A stretch of 14,468 bases of DNA from an uncultured Sulfurovum sp. Lineage in GTDB: Bacteria; Campylobacterota; Campylobacteria; Campylobacterales; Sulfurovaceae. The notes under the pieces were generated by a model. The model had not been told where the DNA came from and searched no databases. It was given only the letters and a program-made list of their open reading frames with translations. Shown here in pieces: positions 7,472-13,712 of the stretch. Positions within the stretch are counted from its first letter, which is position 1, and every line of letters begins with the position of its first letter. The stretch spans positions 1-14,468 of the forward strand of contig CAMZNQ010000116.1 of NCBI GenBank assembly GCA_947313765.1. Direction: 5' to 3'. A program made the position numbers and the translations under genes.

Positions 7472-8278
7472 TTAAAAGTCATATGTTAAACCAACATTAA
7501 TAGTATCAAGGTCAGGAGAACCAGATTTTTGGATTAACCGTTCATAATCAGCAAAAACACCCAATCCTTTCTCTTGGTCTCCATGCCCATCAAATTCTCT
7601 ACTATATCTACCCTCTTTTGCTCTGTCGGTACTAACATCATACTCTATACCTCCACCCCAAGCAAAACTCTTAGTGTCAACATGTTGCCATCTACCTTGT
7701 GTTGTAGTTTTGGCAACACCTGCTAAACCATATATATTTGTCTGTTTACCTACAGGTATCATTGGTTTTACAAAAACACCTAAATGTTTAACTTTTCCAC
7801 CATCATATTTCCAGTTTGTTCTAATTCCTCTAGCTTCTATACCAATATATTGATTTACATCATAACCAACTCTTCCCATTAATCCAGCTGTTTTATCTAT
7901 GGTGGAGTTAGAACATTGTGCTGTACCTACAGATTTACACTTTGTCTTAAACTTTGCAGCAGAGATACCGATACCTGCATATAAACCATTCGTCTTAATA
8001 TTTTTAACAACTGGAGGTGGTGGTGGTGGTGGAGGAGGTGGTGGAGTAACCTCTTCCTCTATCGGTTCATCAACATACTCTTCTTCCACTGGTGGTGCAA
8101 CATACTCTTCCACTGGTGCTGGAGCGATATACTCCTCTTCTTGTGGATACTCTTCAACAACAGCCTCATCTGCAAATTCTATATCTTCTGTCTCATAGAT
8201 AGGTTCAGAAAAGACACCACCTGCATATATTCTACTGGTCGTTAAAATAGCTAATAGTGTTATATTTAATAATTTCAT
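7472..8278 (-). CDS. Outer-membrane beta-barrel protein with polyproline/acidic linker
   Basis: Probably an eight-stranded OmpA/OMP_b-brl-type barrel. A signal peptide (residues 1-19, ending RIYA|GG) is followed by an acidic, Pro- and Tyr-rich segment (about 25-85) with repeats of the type EEYVAPPVEEEYVDEP. A run of 11 prolines comes next, then the barrel from about residue 95 to the end. The barrel has alternating hydrophobic and polar strands, a Cys pair in an early loop (KCKSVGTAQC), and ends YDF; a C-terminal aromatic is typical for BAM-dependent insertion. AGGAG lies 6 bases before the ATG. The gene converges on the AI-2E gene with only one base between the stop codons. Function is unknown; the linker could reach through peptidoglycan or stay periplasmic. 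Confidence 0.8.
   Translation of the reverse strand: MKLLNITLLAILTTSRIYAGGVFSEPIYETEDIEFADEAVVEEYPQEEEYIAPAPVEEYVAPPVEEEYVDEPIEEEVTPPPPPPPPPPPVVKNIKTNGLYAGIGISAAKFKTKCKSVGTAQCSNSTIDKTAGLMGRVGYDVNQYIGIEARGIRTNWKYDGGKVKHLGVFVKPMIPVGKQTNIYGLAGVAKTTTQGRWQHVDTKSFAWGGGIEYDVSTDRAKEGRYSREFDGHGDQEKGLGVFADYERLIQKSGSPDLDTINVGLTYDF
8012..8044 (-). repeat. Proline-codon repeat (11 consecutive CCA/CCT codons)
   Basis: Eleven Pro codons in a row, CCA or CCT only, lie in the linker of the outer-membrane protein. It is a trinucleotide-type tract that can change length without a frameshift. Translation through it should need EF-P. Confidence 0.85.
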
Positions 8279-8303
8279 AAATACTCCTAAGTTTATTTAC
8301 AAA

Positions 8304-8312
8304 ATTATAACA
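8304..8312 (-). promoter_or_regulatory. Extended -10 promoter of the outer-membrane protein gene
   Basis: TGTTATAAT on the minus strand is an extended -10 box. Transcription should start near 8297, giving a leader of about 19 bases with an AGGAG ribosome binding site. No convincing -35 box is present. Confidence 0.5.
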
Positions 8313-8340
8313 CAATTAATATTAAACATCCTGCAACATA

Positions 8341-8354
8341 TTAGATTAATCTAA
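8341..8354. repeat. Perfect 14-base palindrome between lgt and the outer-membrane protein gene
   Basis: TTAGATTAATCTAA is perfectly self-complementary. It lies 4 bases downstream of the lgt stop and about 30 bases upstream of the -10 box of the outer-membrane protein gene. No U-tract follows on the minus strand, so a protein-binding site is as likely as a transcript-end hairpin. Confidence 0.45.
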
Positions 8355-8358
8355 AATA

Positions 8359-9186
8359 TTATTTAACCTTTATGTTTTTATTTATTTGTTTAAATATAAA
8401 ATAGATTAATATTGATAAAATAATCATTATGAAACTTTGAATCTGTCCCATTGTAAGCCAATCTCCATATAGATAACCAAGCTGTGAATCTGGTTCTCTA
8501 TAAAACTCTACTATAAATCTAGCCGTTCCATAAAGTACACCGTAAACACCAATTAATGCTCCATCAAATTTTGCTCTTTTTCTATAAAGAAAAATAATAA
8601 TAGCAATAATAATACCCTCTAAAAAACCTTCATATAGTTGAGATGGATGCCTTAATACTCCATCAACATAGATTCCCCAAGGAACATCTGTAGAACGTCC
8701 TACTAACTCTTGATTTAAAAAGTTTCCAATTCGTCCAAAAACAAAACCTACAGGAACTGAAAGTGCTACAACATCAAGTATCTTATATATTTTATCTGGA
8801 TTTCTTCGTGCAAATAGATATGATGATATACTTGCACCAACTACAGCACCATGATAACTCATTCCTCTTATCCCTACAAACTCTCCATTAGAAAATGGAT
8901 TGAAAATCTGCCATGGTTGTGTTAAATAGTAAACTGTATTTGGGTCATAAAAAAGTATATACCAAACTCTTGCACCTAAAATAATTCCAACTTCTATCCA
9001 GATAAAGTAATTATCTATCAAAAGTTCTGATATAGGCATATCATCTTTTTTAATAATCCATTTAGCAAACCATAAAGCTGTTAGTAGAGCCGATATATAC
9101 ATAATCCCATACCAATGTATGGATATAAACCCAAAATCAACAGCAATAGGATTAAAATTTTCATAAATATGGTTCCAAAATTCCAC
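8359..9186 (-). CDS. lgt: Prolipoprotein diacylglyceryl transferase
   Basis: Inner-membrane enzyme that transfers diacylglycerol from phosphatidylglycerol to the lipobox cysteine of prolipoproteins, the first step of lipoprotein maturation. The 275 residues (from GTG) hold about seven membrane segments. Family residues visible are Y26 (IHWYG), H112 (GMSYHG), the signature GRIGNFLNQELVGR (151-164, with R152 and N155) and R223 (GTARFIVEFYREPD). The GTG at 9184-9186 was chosen because AAAGGA lies just upstream and MEFWNHIYENFNPIAV is a normal Lgt N-terminus. An upstream ATG at 9225 would add 13 residues without need. The lipoprotein at 12227-13066 is one of its probable substrates. It appears to be a single gene with its promoter in the 9187-9260 region, where no strong box stands out. 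Confidence 0.96.
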   Translation of the reverse strand: MEFWNHIYENFNPIAVDFGFISIHWYGIMYISALLTALWFAKWIIKKDDMPISELLIDNYFIWIEVGIILGARVWYILFYDPNTVYYLTQPWQIFNPFSNGEFVGIRGMSYHGAVVGASISSYLFARRNPDKIYKILDVVALSVPVGFVFGRIGNFLNQELVGRSTDVPWGIYVDGVLRHPSQLYEGFLEGIIIAIIIFLYRKRAKFDGALIGVYGVLYGTARFIVEFYREPDSQLGYLYGDWLTMGQIQSFIMIILSILIYFIFKQINKNIKVK

Positions 9187-9260
9187 ATAAATCCTTTTAT
9201 ATATAATGAGTATATAGTATAGCATAGTAGACCATTAACTATTCATTAATATTTCATTGT

Positions 9261-9288
9261 TTGACTATTAATTATTGTATATTATAAT
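9261..9288 (+). promoter_or_regulatory. Sigma70 promoter immediately upstream of the inverted-repeat element
   Basis: TTGACT (9261-9266), a 16-base spacer and TATAAT (9283-9288) make one of the better promoters in the window. The predicted start near 9295 sits at the outer edge of the long inverted repeat. The transcript would therefore begin with the hairpin, and either end after it as a small RNA or run on into the response regulator gene. Confidence 0.65.
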
Positions 9289-9307
9289 ACGGTTAAGAAG
9301 AAAAGAT

Positions 9308-9423
9308 GTTATCAACATTGTTCACAAGATTAAGTATGTAATTGAACTCCTTTGAAATATACTCCCTTGATAGAACATATTTAGACCTCCTTTGTAATAG
9401 CCCTTGTGAACAATGCTGATAAC
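9308..9423. repeat. Long inverted repeat: 21-base arms around a 74-base loop
   Basis: The arms at 9308-9328 and 9403-9423 are inverted copies with one mismatch (20 of 21 positions). Weaker complementarity continues outward to GTTAAG (9292-9297) and CTTAAC (9433-9438), so the whole unit may span about 147 bases. Inside, GAACTCCTTTGAAAT (9344-9358) and GACCTCCTTTGTAAT (9384-9398) are near-identical direct repeats that on the plus strand resemble the 16S rRNA anti-Shine-Dalgarno tail. No transposase gene and no clear target-site duplication are present. It could be a structured leader or small RNA, a type I toxin-antitoxin-like locus, or a small non-autonomous element. Confidence 0.8.
9322..9378 (-). 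CDS. Putative 18-residue small ORF inside the inverted repeat
   Basis: The minus strand encodes MFYQGSIFQRSSITYLIL followed by TGA. AAAGGAGGT (9385-9393) ends 6 bases before the ATG and is the strongest Shine-Dalgarno in the window. The stop codon lies inside one arm of the inverted repeat. A TATAAT on the minus strand (9473-9478) could drive it. The peptide is moderately hydrophobic with net charge about +1 and matches no family I know. The same Shine-Dalgarno complement may instead be a functional anti-SD motif on the plus strand, so coding status is uncertain. Confidence 0.25.
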   Translation of the reverse strand: MFYQGSIFQRSSITYLIL

Positions 9424-9453
9424 ATTCTATCTTACTTAACTTTAATCTTTCTC

Positions 9454-9480
9454 TTGATACTATTCCCTCCCAATTATAAA
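9454..9480 (+). promoter_or_regulatory. Possible proximal promoter of the response regulator gene
   Basis: TTGATA (9454-9459), a 15-base spacer and TATAAA (9475-9480). The spacer is short. A start near 9487 would leave almost no leader and cut into the AAGGA ribosome binding site, so the distal promoter at 9261-9288 may matter more. Confidence 0.25.
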
Positions 9481-9496
9481 ATAAGGATTTACCATC

Positions 9497-10171
9497 ATAA
9501 AAATTTTAATGATAGAAGATGATTATGAAATTGCTCAAATTCTAACAGAATACCTTAACAAATTTGATATAACTGTTCTCTCTGCTGAAGAACCATATAT
9601 GGGTCTCTCTATGTTAACCCAAAATGATTTTGATTTAATTATTTTAGATTTAACTCTACCTGGAATTGATGGTCTTGAAGTTATACCTAAAATACGAAAA
9701 CAGTCATCTATTCCAATTATTGTCTCTTCTGCTCGTGATGATATTACCGATAAGGTTATTGCTATGGAGAGAGGAGCAGATGACTATATGCCAAAACCCT
9801 ATGACCCACGAGAATTAGTTACACGTATTAAGACAATATTAAGACGCACACAAAAATCAACAAAAGATTCAGATAATAAATCTCTTTTTGAACTGAATAA
9901 TAATGCACGTCATGTTATATTTAAAAATATACTACTTGAATTAACAGCCGCAGAGTTTGATATCTTATCTATTTTAATTAAACAGAAAAACTCTGCAGTC
10001 TCAAGAGAACATCTACTATACGACTCTGAACATATTGATGATAATAGTTCGATTAAGAATATTGATGTAATCATATCTCGAATACGACAAAAACTTTCAG
10101 CCATTGATAATAAAAACTCATACATAAAGCCTGTTCGTGGTATTGGTTATCTTTTAACTGAAAAGATTTAG
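9497..10171 (+). CDS. OmpR/PhoB-family response regulator, probable non-ATG start
   Basis: DNA-binding regulator activated by the kinase gene downstream. Counted from ATA at 9497 it has 224 residues: a receiver domain (1-120) with acidic pocket D8/D9, phosphoacceptor D51 (LIILDLTLPG), switch residues IVSSA, and K100 (MPKPYDP). A winged-helix domain follows (about 130-224) with ISRIRQKL and the VRGIGYLL wing. The first ATG (9509) would start the protein at MIEDD and delete beta-strand 1. The conserved KIL before it is encoded by the in-frame codons ATA AAA ATT TTA, and the AAGGA at 9483-9487 suits ATA (9497) or ATC (9494) but is 21 bases from the ATG. In-frame TAA at 9482 bars a longer start. 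It resembles the ArsR/CprR regulators of Campylobacterota; its targets cannot be read here. Confidence 0.9.
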   Translation: MKILMIEDDYEIAQILTEYLNKFDITVLSAEEPYMGLSMLTQNDFDLIILDLTLPGIDGLEVIPKIRKQSSIPIIVSSARDDITDKVIAMERGADDYMPKPYDPRELVTRIKTILRRTQKSTKDSDNKSLFELNNNARHVIFKNILLELTAAEFDILSILIKQKNSAVSREHLLYDSEHIDDNSSIKNIDVIISRIRQKLSAIDNKNSYIKPVRGIGYLLTEKI

Positions 10172-10181
10172 AATTGATGGT

Positions 10182-11405
10182 ATGTCTCTAATGAGAAACA
10201 TCTCTGTCTCTGCATTTATAAATATGCTATTTGCATTGGTTCTATCTATGCTTATAACAGCACTATTTCTCTTTATATCTTGGGACAAAGAGAAGCAGAA
10301 AAAAGATGAGTTAAATAGATATAAACTTATATCAAATATTTTACTCTCTACTGCCCAATTAAACCCTACAGAGGAAGATAAAAAGAAATTCTATCAAAAT
10401 TTTCATGTAAAACCAGTCTCATTAAATGAGAGTCGTCTTCTTATTCTAAGCAAAGGTAAGGTTATCTTTGAGGGAGAATCTGTATATGGACGTATGCAAA
10501 TTTTTGCTATTGGAGAGAATAAATATATATATTTGAAGCGTTATGGATATAATCTTATGCTAAAAGATATGCAACCAAAAAGTTTAAGAGTTCAGATTAC
10601 AATCTTAATTGCAATACTTATTGCTACTCTATTTATATCTCTATATATAGCTATTATAAGAAAACTTACTCCTCTAAAAAAACTAAATAGACAGATAGAA
10701 GAGTTTGCAAATGGTAATATGAATATAAAAATTACCCAAAAAAGTAATGATGAGATAGGGAAAATTGCACAAAGTTTTGATAATGCAATATACCATATAC
10801 GAACACTACTTGAGTCCAAAAATCTTTTTATGAGAAATATGATGCATGAGTTAAAAACACCTATTACAAGAGGACGTATAGCTACTGAAATGGTTGAAGA
10901 TGGAATTGGAAAAGAGACTCTAATTCGTGCTTTTGAACGAATGAACGAGCTTATTGGAGATTTAGCTCATGTTGAACGAATAACCACACAAGATTTTAAA
11001 CCACTTATTGCAAAAACAACATTAAGTGATATTATCAGAAGTAGCATAACTCTTCTTATCTCAAATAAGAAAAAAATAGATATTAAAATTGAAGATGAAG
11101 CTATAACTACAGATAGTAAATTATTGGCGTTAGCAATTAAAAACCTTTTGGATAATGCATTGAAATATGGAGAAGAGGAGGTAACACTTATTGCTAATAG
11201 CAATATGATTCAAGTCATTTCAGTTGGAAAGAGTTTAGAACACCCTCTATCCTACTATCTCGAACCTTTTACACAAGAGGAGAAACGAAATAGTGGTTTT
11301 GGATTAGGGTTGTATATAGTAGATAATATAGTAAATAGATTAAACTATAAACTAAAATATTTTCATAAAAATGGAAAAAATATCTTTGAACTAAAACTCA
11401 ATTAA
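10182..11405 (+). CDS. Membrane sensor histidine kinase paired with the response regulator
   Basis: Inner-membrane sensor of 407 residues: TM1 (about 10-33), a periplasmic domain of about 100 residues, TM2 (about 136-158), and a HAMP linker (about 159-211). The HisKA H-box has phospho-acceptor H222 (MMHELKTPITR), and the HATPase domain carries the N-box NLLDNALKYG (321-330) and the G2 box GFGLGL (372-377). The usual G1 box DxGxG is missing: the region reads VISVGKSLEHPLSYYLEPF, with Ser where the ADP-contacting Asp is expected. The F-box EPF is present. The gene begins 10 bases after the regulator stop, with no clear Shine-Dalgarno, so coupling is likely. The H-box context resembles ArsS-type kinases of Campylobacterota. 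Its stop overlaps the stop of the converging gene. Confidence 0.93.
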   Translation: MSLMRNISVSAFINMLFALVLSMLITALFLFISWDKEKQKKDELNRYKLISNILLSTAQLNPTEEDKKKFYQNFHVKPVSLNESRLLILSKGKVIFEGESVYGRMQIFAIGENKYIYLKRYGYNLMLKDMQPKSLRVQITILIAILIATLFISLYIAIIRKLTPLKKLNRQIEEFANGNMNIKITQKSNDEIGKIAQSFDNAIYHIRTLLESKNLFMRNMMHELKTPITRGRIATEMVEDGIGKETLIRAFERMNELIGDLAHVERITTQDFKPLIAKTTLSDIIRSSITLLISNKKKIDIKIEDEAITTDSKLLALAIKNLLDNALKYGEEEVTLIANSNMIQVISVGKSLEHPLSYYLEPFTQEEKRNSGFGLGLYIVDNIVNRLNYKLKYFHKNGKNIFELKLN

Positions 11406-12055
11406 TTTTTACTATTTAATTGAGCAATTTCTGGATTTGGATGATATAAAATTGTAGGCTTCTCTTCAATTTTTTTACCATTTATCTCATCTAAAACCTT
11501 AAGAAGTTTTCTCTCTGTCTCAAAGGTTAAATTACCTGCTGCTAATAGAGTTAAAATTTTTTCAGCATACTCTTTTTTAGCAATCATCTCTTCGTGTGCT
11601 TTCTCTTTCTCTAACTCCATTGTAGATAGATATTTTTGATAACGTAGGTAGATAAAAACAAGTAGGAAAACAAGAATTGCAATAAAGATATAGATATAAT
11701 TTCTCTGTGTTGACTCTACTGTTTTAGCATGAATTTTCATATTTACTATGGCAGATTGAGTCTTTGAGTCAATCTCTTTTAGTTCAACTTTTGTATTATT
11801 CTCTTTCTCATTAATTTTTATATGTTCATAAGTCTGTAGTTGCTCTTTTTTATGTTGATTCTCTAAAACAATTAAACGTGCCTCTTTTTCATTGGCTAAT
11901 TTAGAATATGCTAACTCTCGTTGTAGTTGCATATCTGTATGTGGTTGTTCAATTATCCTACGAAAAGCCTCTTGAGTACTGCCTGTAGTACCAAATGCAG
12001 AAAAGACAATATACCCCACTATTGCCGATAGTCCAACCAGTAATATCTCTCTCAT
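11402..12055 (-). CDS. Two-TM coiled-coil membrane protein of unknown function
   Basis: I do not recognise this 217-residue protein. It has an N-terminal membrane segment (about 4-22), a charged, mainly helical stretch rich in Glu, Lys and Gln (about 40-115) that looks like a coiled coil, and a second membrane segment (about 120-137). A further charged helix (about 145-168) and a conserved-looking patch, LLAAGNLTFETERKLLKVLDE (171-191, as LLAAGNLTFE and ERKLLKVLDE), follow. With both ends on the same side, the coiled coil would be periplasmic. AAGGAGG at 12061-12067 precedes the ATG. It converges on the histidine kinase: the stop codons share two bases. No function can be given; a scaffold or sensor role is only a guess. 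Confidence 0.75.
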   Translation of the reverse strand: MREILLVGLSAIVGYIVFSAFGTTGSTQEAFRRIIEQPHTDMQLQRELAYSKLANEKEARLIVLENQHKKEQLQTYEHIKINEKENNTKVELKEIDSKTQSAIVNMKIHAKTVESTQRNYIYIFIAILVFLLVFIYLRYQKYLSTMELEKEKAHEEMIAKKEYAEKILTLLAAGNLTFETERKLLKVLDEINGKKIEEKPTILYHPNPEIAQLNSKN

Positions 12056-12131
12056 CTATGCCTCCTTAAACATATAAAAATCATAAAACAATATTTTACA
12101 ATAAAAATAAACTCTAATGAAATATATTAAT

Positions 12132-12140
12132 ATTATATCA
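12132..12140 (-). promoter_or_regulatory. Candidate extended -10 of the coiled-coil protein gene
   Basis: TGATATAAT on the minus strand is an extended -10 box, about 77 bases upstream of the start. No -35 box is recognisable. It suggests separate transcription from the lipoprotein gene upstream. Confidence 0.4.
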
Positions 12141-12198
12141 CGTTATCTATAATTTTGTGTTTATAAACTTCACTTTTAATATTTTTCTAACTAATTAT

Positions 12199-12225
12199 AA
12201 AAAAAATATTGATTCTTTAAAGAAT
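12199..12225 (-). terminator. Weak rho-independent terminator of the lipoprotein gene
   Basis: ATTCTTTAAAGAAT (12212-12225), a perfect palindrome just after the lipoprotein stop, is followed on the minus strand by CAATA and eight T residues (12199-12206). The stem is AT-only apart from two G-C pairs and the T-run is not directly adjacent, so strength is doubtful. Confidence 0.35.
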
Positions 12226-12226
12226 A

Positions 12227-13066
12227 TTAAAGAATTGAAACTCTATAGCTGTCTGTACGTTTTTTCCACCCCTTAAGCCATTTTTTTTCATTTTTTTCTA
12301 TAGGAGAATTTTTAACACGACGCTCTAAAATCAAATATGAAACCCTAGAGAACTCTGCCAATGCCTCTGCTCCTTTTTGTACTGGTCTCATATTTTCAAG
12401 AACTTGAAGAAGTCCCCAACCTTGGTTATTGTAACGCTCTGTAGATTTTATACCTTTACCTTTGAAATTAATATAATCAATTAAAGGATACCACCCTCCT
12501 CTAGTTTTTGCTAAAGCATTGTAATTATTAATAATATGTTGTCTATGTGCTGGTGCTACATATTTAACAATCTCTGGAATTGATGCATGTAATCGGTCAA
12601 AAAAGAACTGTGTCTGTAGTGCTTTTGTATTCATCAATATCATCTTTAATTGTTGAAACTCTTTATCGCCTCTTGCACGTTCAAATGAGTCTCTATCTCT
12701 CCAAGGAGCACCAATTTTTCTTGCACGTAGTAACCATTGTGGAACTTCAACCTTATTTGCAACATAATAATCTATCATAGATGGAAATGTCTCATCAAAA
12801 CGTTTTGGTTCATTTTGTGGATACCAAATAAAGTGTCCTATACCTAACGAAGCAAAACTCTCATTTGGAGACCAGTACATAAGATGTTTAGGATTTCCAC
12901 CTGTCTCATTTTGATAAATCTTTTCAGAAATAACATTTAACTCATAGGGAGTTAAACTAGGTCTCTCTACTCCAACTGGATATTGTACTGTACTTGTAAC
13001 CTCTTTTGTACAAGATGTTAATATCATAGCCGTTAAGCCAATTGCTAATAATTTTATACTTTTCAT
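12227..13066 (-). CDS. Conserved lipoprotein, possible lysozyme-like domain
   Basis: A 279-residue protein with a lipoprotein signal peptide: a basic N-end (MKSIK), a hydrophobic core, and lipobox L16-T17-S18-C19. The residue after Cys is Thr, not Asp, which in enteric rules would favour outer-membrane sorting. From about residue 40 it resembles a widespread conserved family with the pattern IYQNETGG...SFASLGIGHFIWYP, where E54 and the Gly-rich GIGH stretch look like a lysozyme-type active site. This is only a resemblance, as I know no characterised member. WLLRARKIGAPWRDRDSF and NNQGWGLLQVLE are further conserved-looking blocks. AGGTAGGA precedes the ATG. It lies 95 bases after the hemoglobin gene, with an AT-rich hairpin in the gap. 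Confidence 0.78.
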   Translation of the reverse strand: MKSIKLLAIGLTAMILTSCTKEVTSTVQYPVGVERPSLTPYELNVISEKIYQNETGGNPKHLMYWSPNESFASLGIGHFIWYPQNEPKRFDETFPSMIDYYVANKVEVPQWLLRARKIGAPWRDRDSFERARGDKEFQQLKMILMNTKALQTQFFFDRLHASIPEIVKYVAPAHRQHIINNYNALAKTRGGWYPLIDYINFKGKGIKSTERYNNQGWGLLQVLENMRPVQKGAEALAEFSRVSYLILERRVKNSPIEKNEKKWLKGWKKRTDSYRVSIL

Positions 13067-13132
13067 AATATTCCTACCTATATTTCTAATTTAGATAAAG
13101 TATAGGGAAAAAAGGCTAATAAATTAGTTAAC

Positions 13133-13158
13133 ATTAATTATTAGTTGCAATAATTAAT
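13133..13158. repeat. AT-rich hairpin, 10-base perfect stem, after the hemoglobin gene
   Basis: ATTAATTATT and AATAATTAAT pair perfectly around AGTTGC (on the plus strand). The hairpin begins 3 bases after the hemoglobin stop codon. No U-tract follows on the minus strand, so it may protect the transcript 3' end or act as a weak terminator. Confidence 0.5.
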
Positions 13159-13161
13159 AAA

Positions 13162-13647
13162 CTATTGACCTGGATTGTACTCTGCATAATATACAGAACC
13201 ATCTGAAAAAGAGTTTACTGTTAACTTAGAAAAACTCTCTAAATATTCCCAAAAATCATCTTTTATTCTCTGCTCCATATCAACCTTTCTTAATGCCTCT
13301 TCCATGCAACCTAACCACTCATAACGAGACTTTTCATAAATAGAGAAATCATCATGCAGACGAACCATATACTCATCTAGTGGCATCCCCTTTGTCTCAT
13401 TTTCATAGACTTTAGGTCCACCACACATTTGAATAAAAAATTTGGTATTTTTCTCTTTCACCTTCTCAAATTCATCTTCATCTTGTGGGAAGAAATGAGC
13501 AATATCACTCTCATAGATAATGTCATAAAAGTCATACATTAATGCTTTCATCCCCTCTGCTCCACCTACTGCTTCATAAAACTCAGCTTTTGGACGTGTA
13601 AAGGAAACATCTTTCCCTTTCTCTACTTTTGATACTTCATAACTCAT
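13162..13647 (-). CDS. Group II truncated hemoglobin
   Basis: A small heme protein likely to bind oxygen or nitric oxide. Residues 22-135 follow the group II pattern of Mycobacterium TrHbO: EFYEAVGGAEGM at the start, B10 Tyr (Y41, in DFYDIIYES), FFPQDEDEF at the CD/E region, and CGGPKVY at the end of helix E. The proximal His is H98 (VRLHDDFSI) and the group II marker Trp at G8 is W111 (YEWLGCMEEAL). The 161 residues include about 21 extra at the N-terminus. The E-helix position that is Trp in TrHbO (YWGGP) is Cys here (MCGGP). AGGAG lies 6 bases before the ATG. It follows aguB by 65 bases, which contain two overlapping TATAAT boxes (13681-13692), so it may have its own promoter. Confidence 0.9.
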   Translation of the reverse strand: MSYEVSKVEKGKDVSFTRPKAEFYEAVGGAEGMKALMYDFYDIIYESDIAHFFPQDEDEFEKVKEKNTKFFIQMCGGPKVYENETKGMPLDEYMVRLHDDFSIYEKSRYEWLGCMEEALRKVDMEQRIKDDFWEYLESFSKLTVNSFSDGSVYYAEYNPGQ

Positions 13648-13712
13648 TTACTACTCCTATATTTTTAACTATTCTACCAAATTATAATTATAATAAGAAT
13701 AAGAATCTATTT

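Noticed and set aside
7899..8198. Plus-strand Gly/Ser-rich ORF opposite the outer-membrane protein
   Set aside because: It is the antisense of the polyproline and acidic repeat region, with no ribosome binding site; the minus-strand gene has signal peptide, barrel and C-terminal Phe.
9292..9438. Insertion sequence or MITE
   Set aside because: No transposase, no convincing target-site duplication, and copy number cannot be seen in one window; kept as an inverted-repeat element of unknown type.
9509..9511. ATG as the response regulator start
   Set aside because: It would remove beta-strand 1 of the receiver domain and lies 21 bases from the only Shine-Dalgarno.
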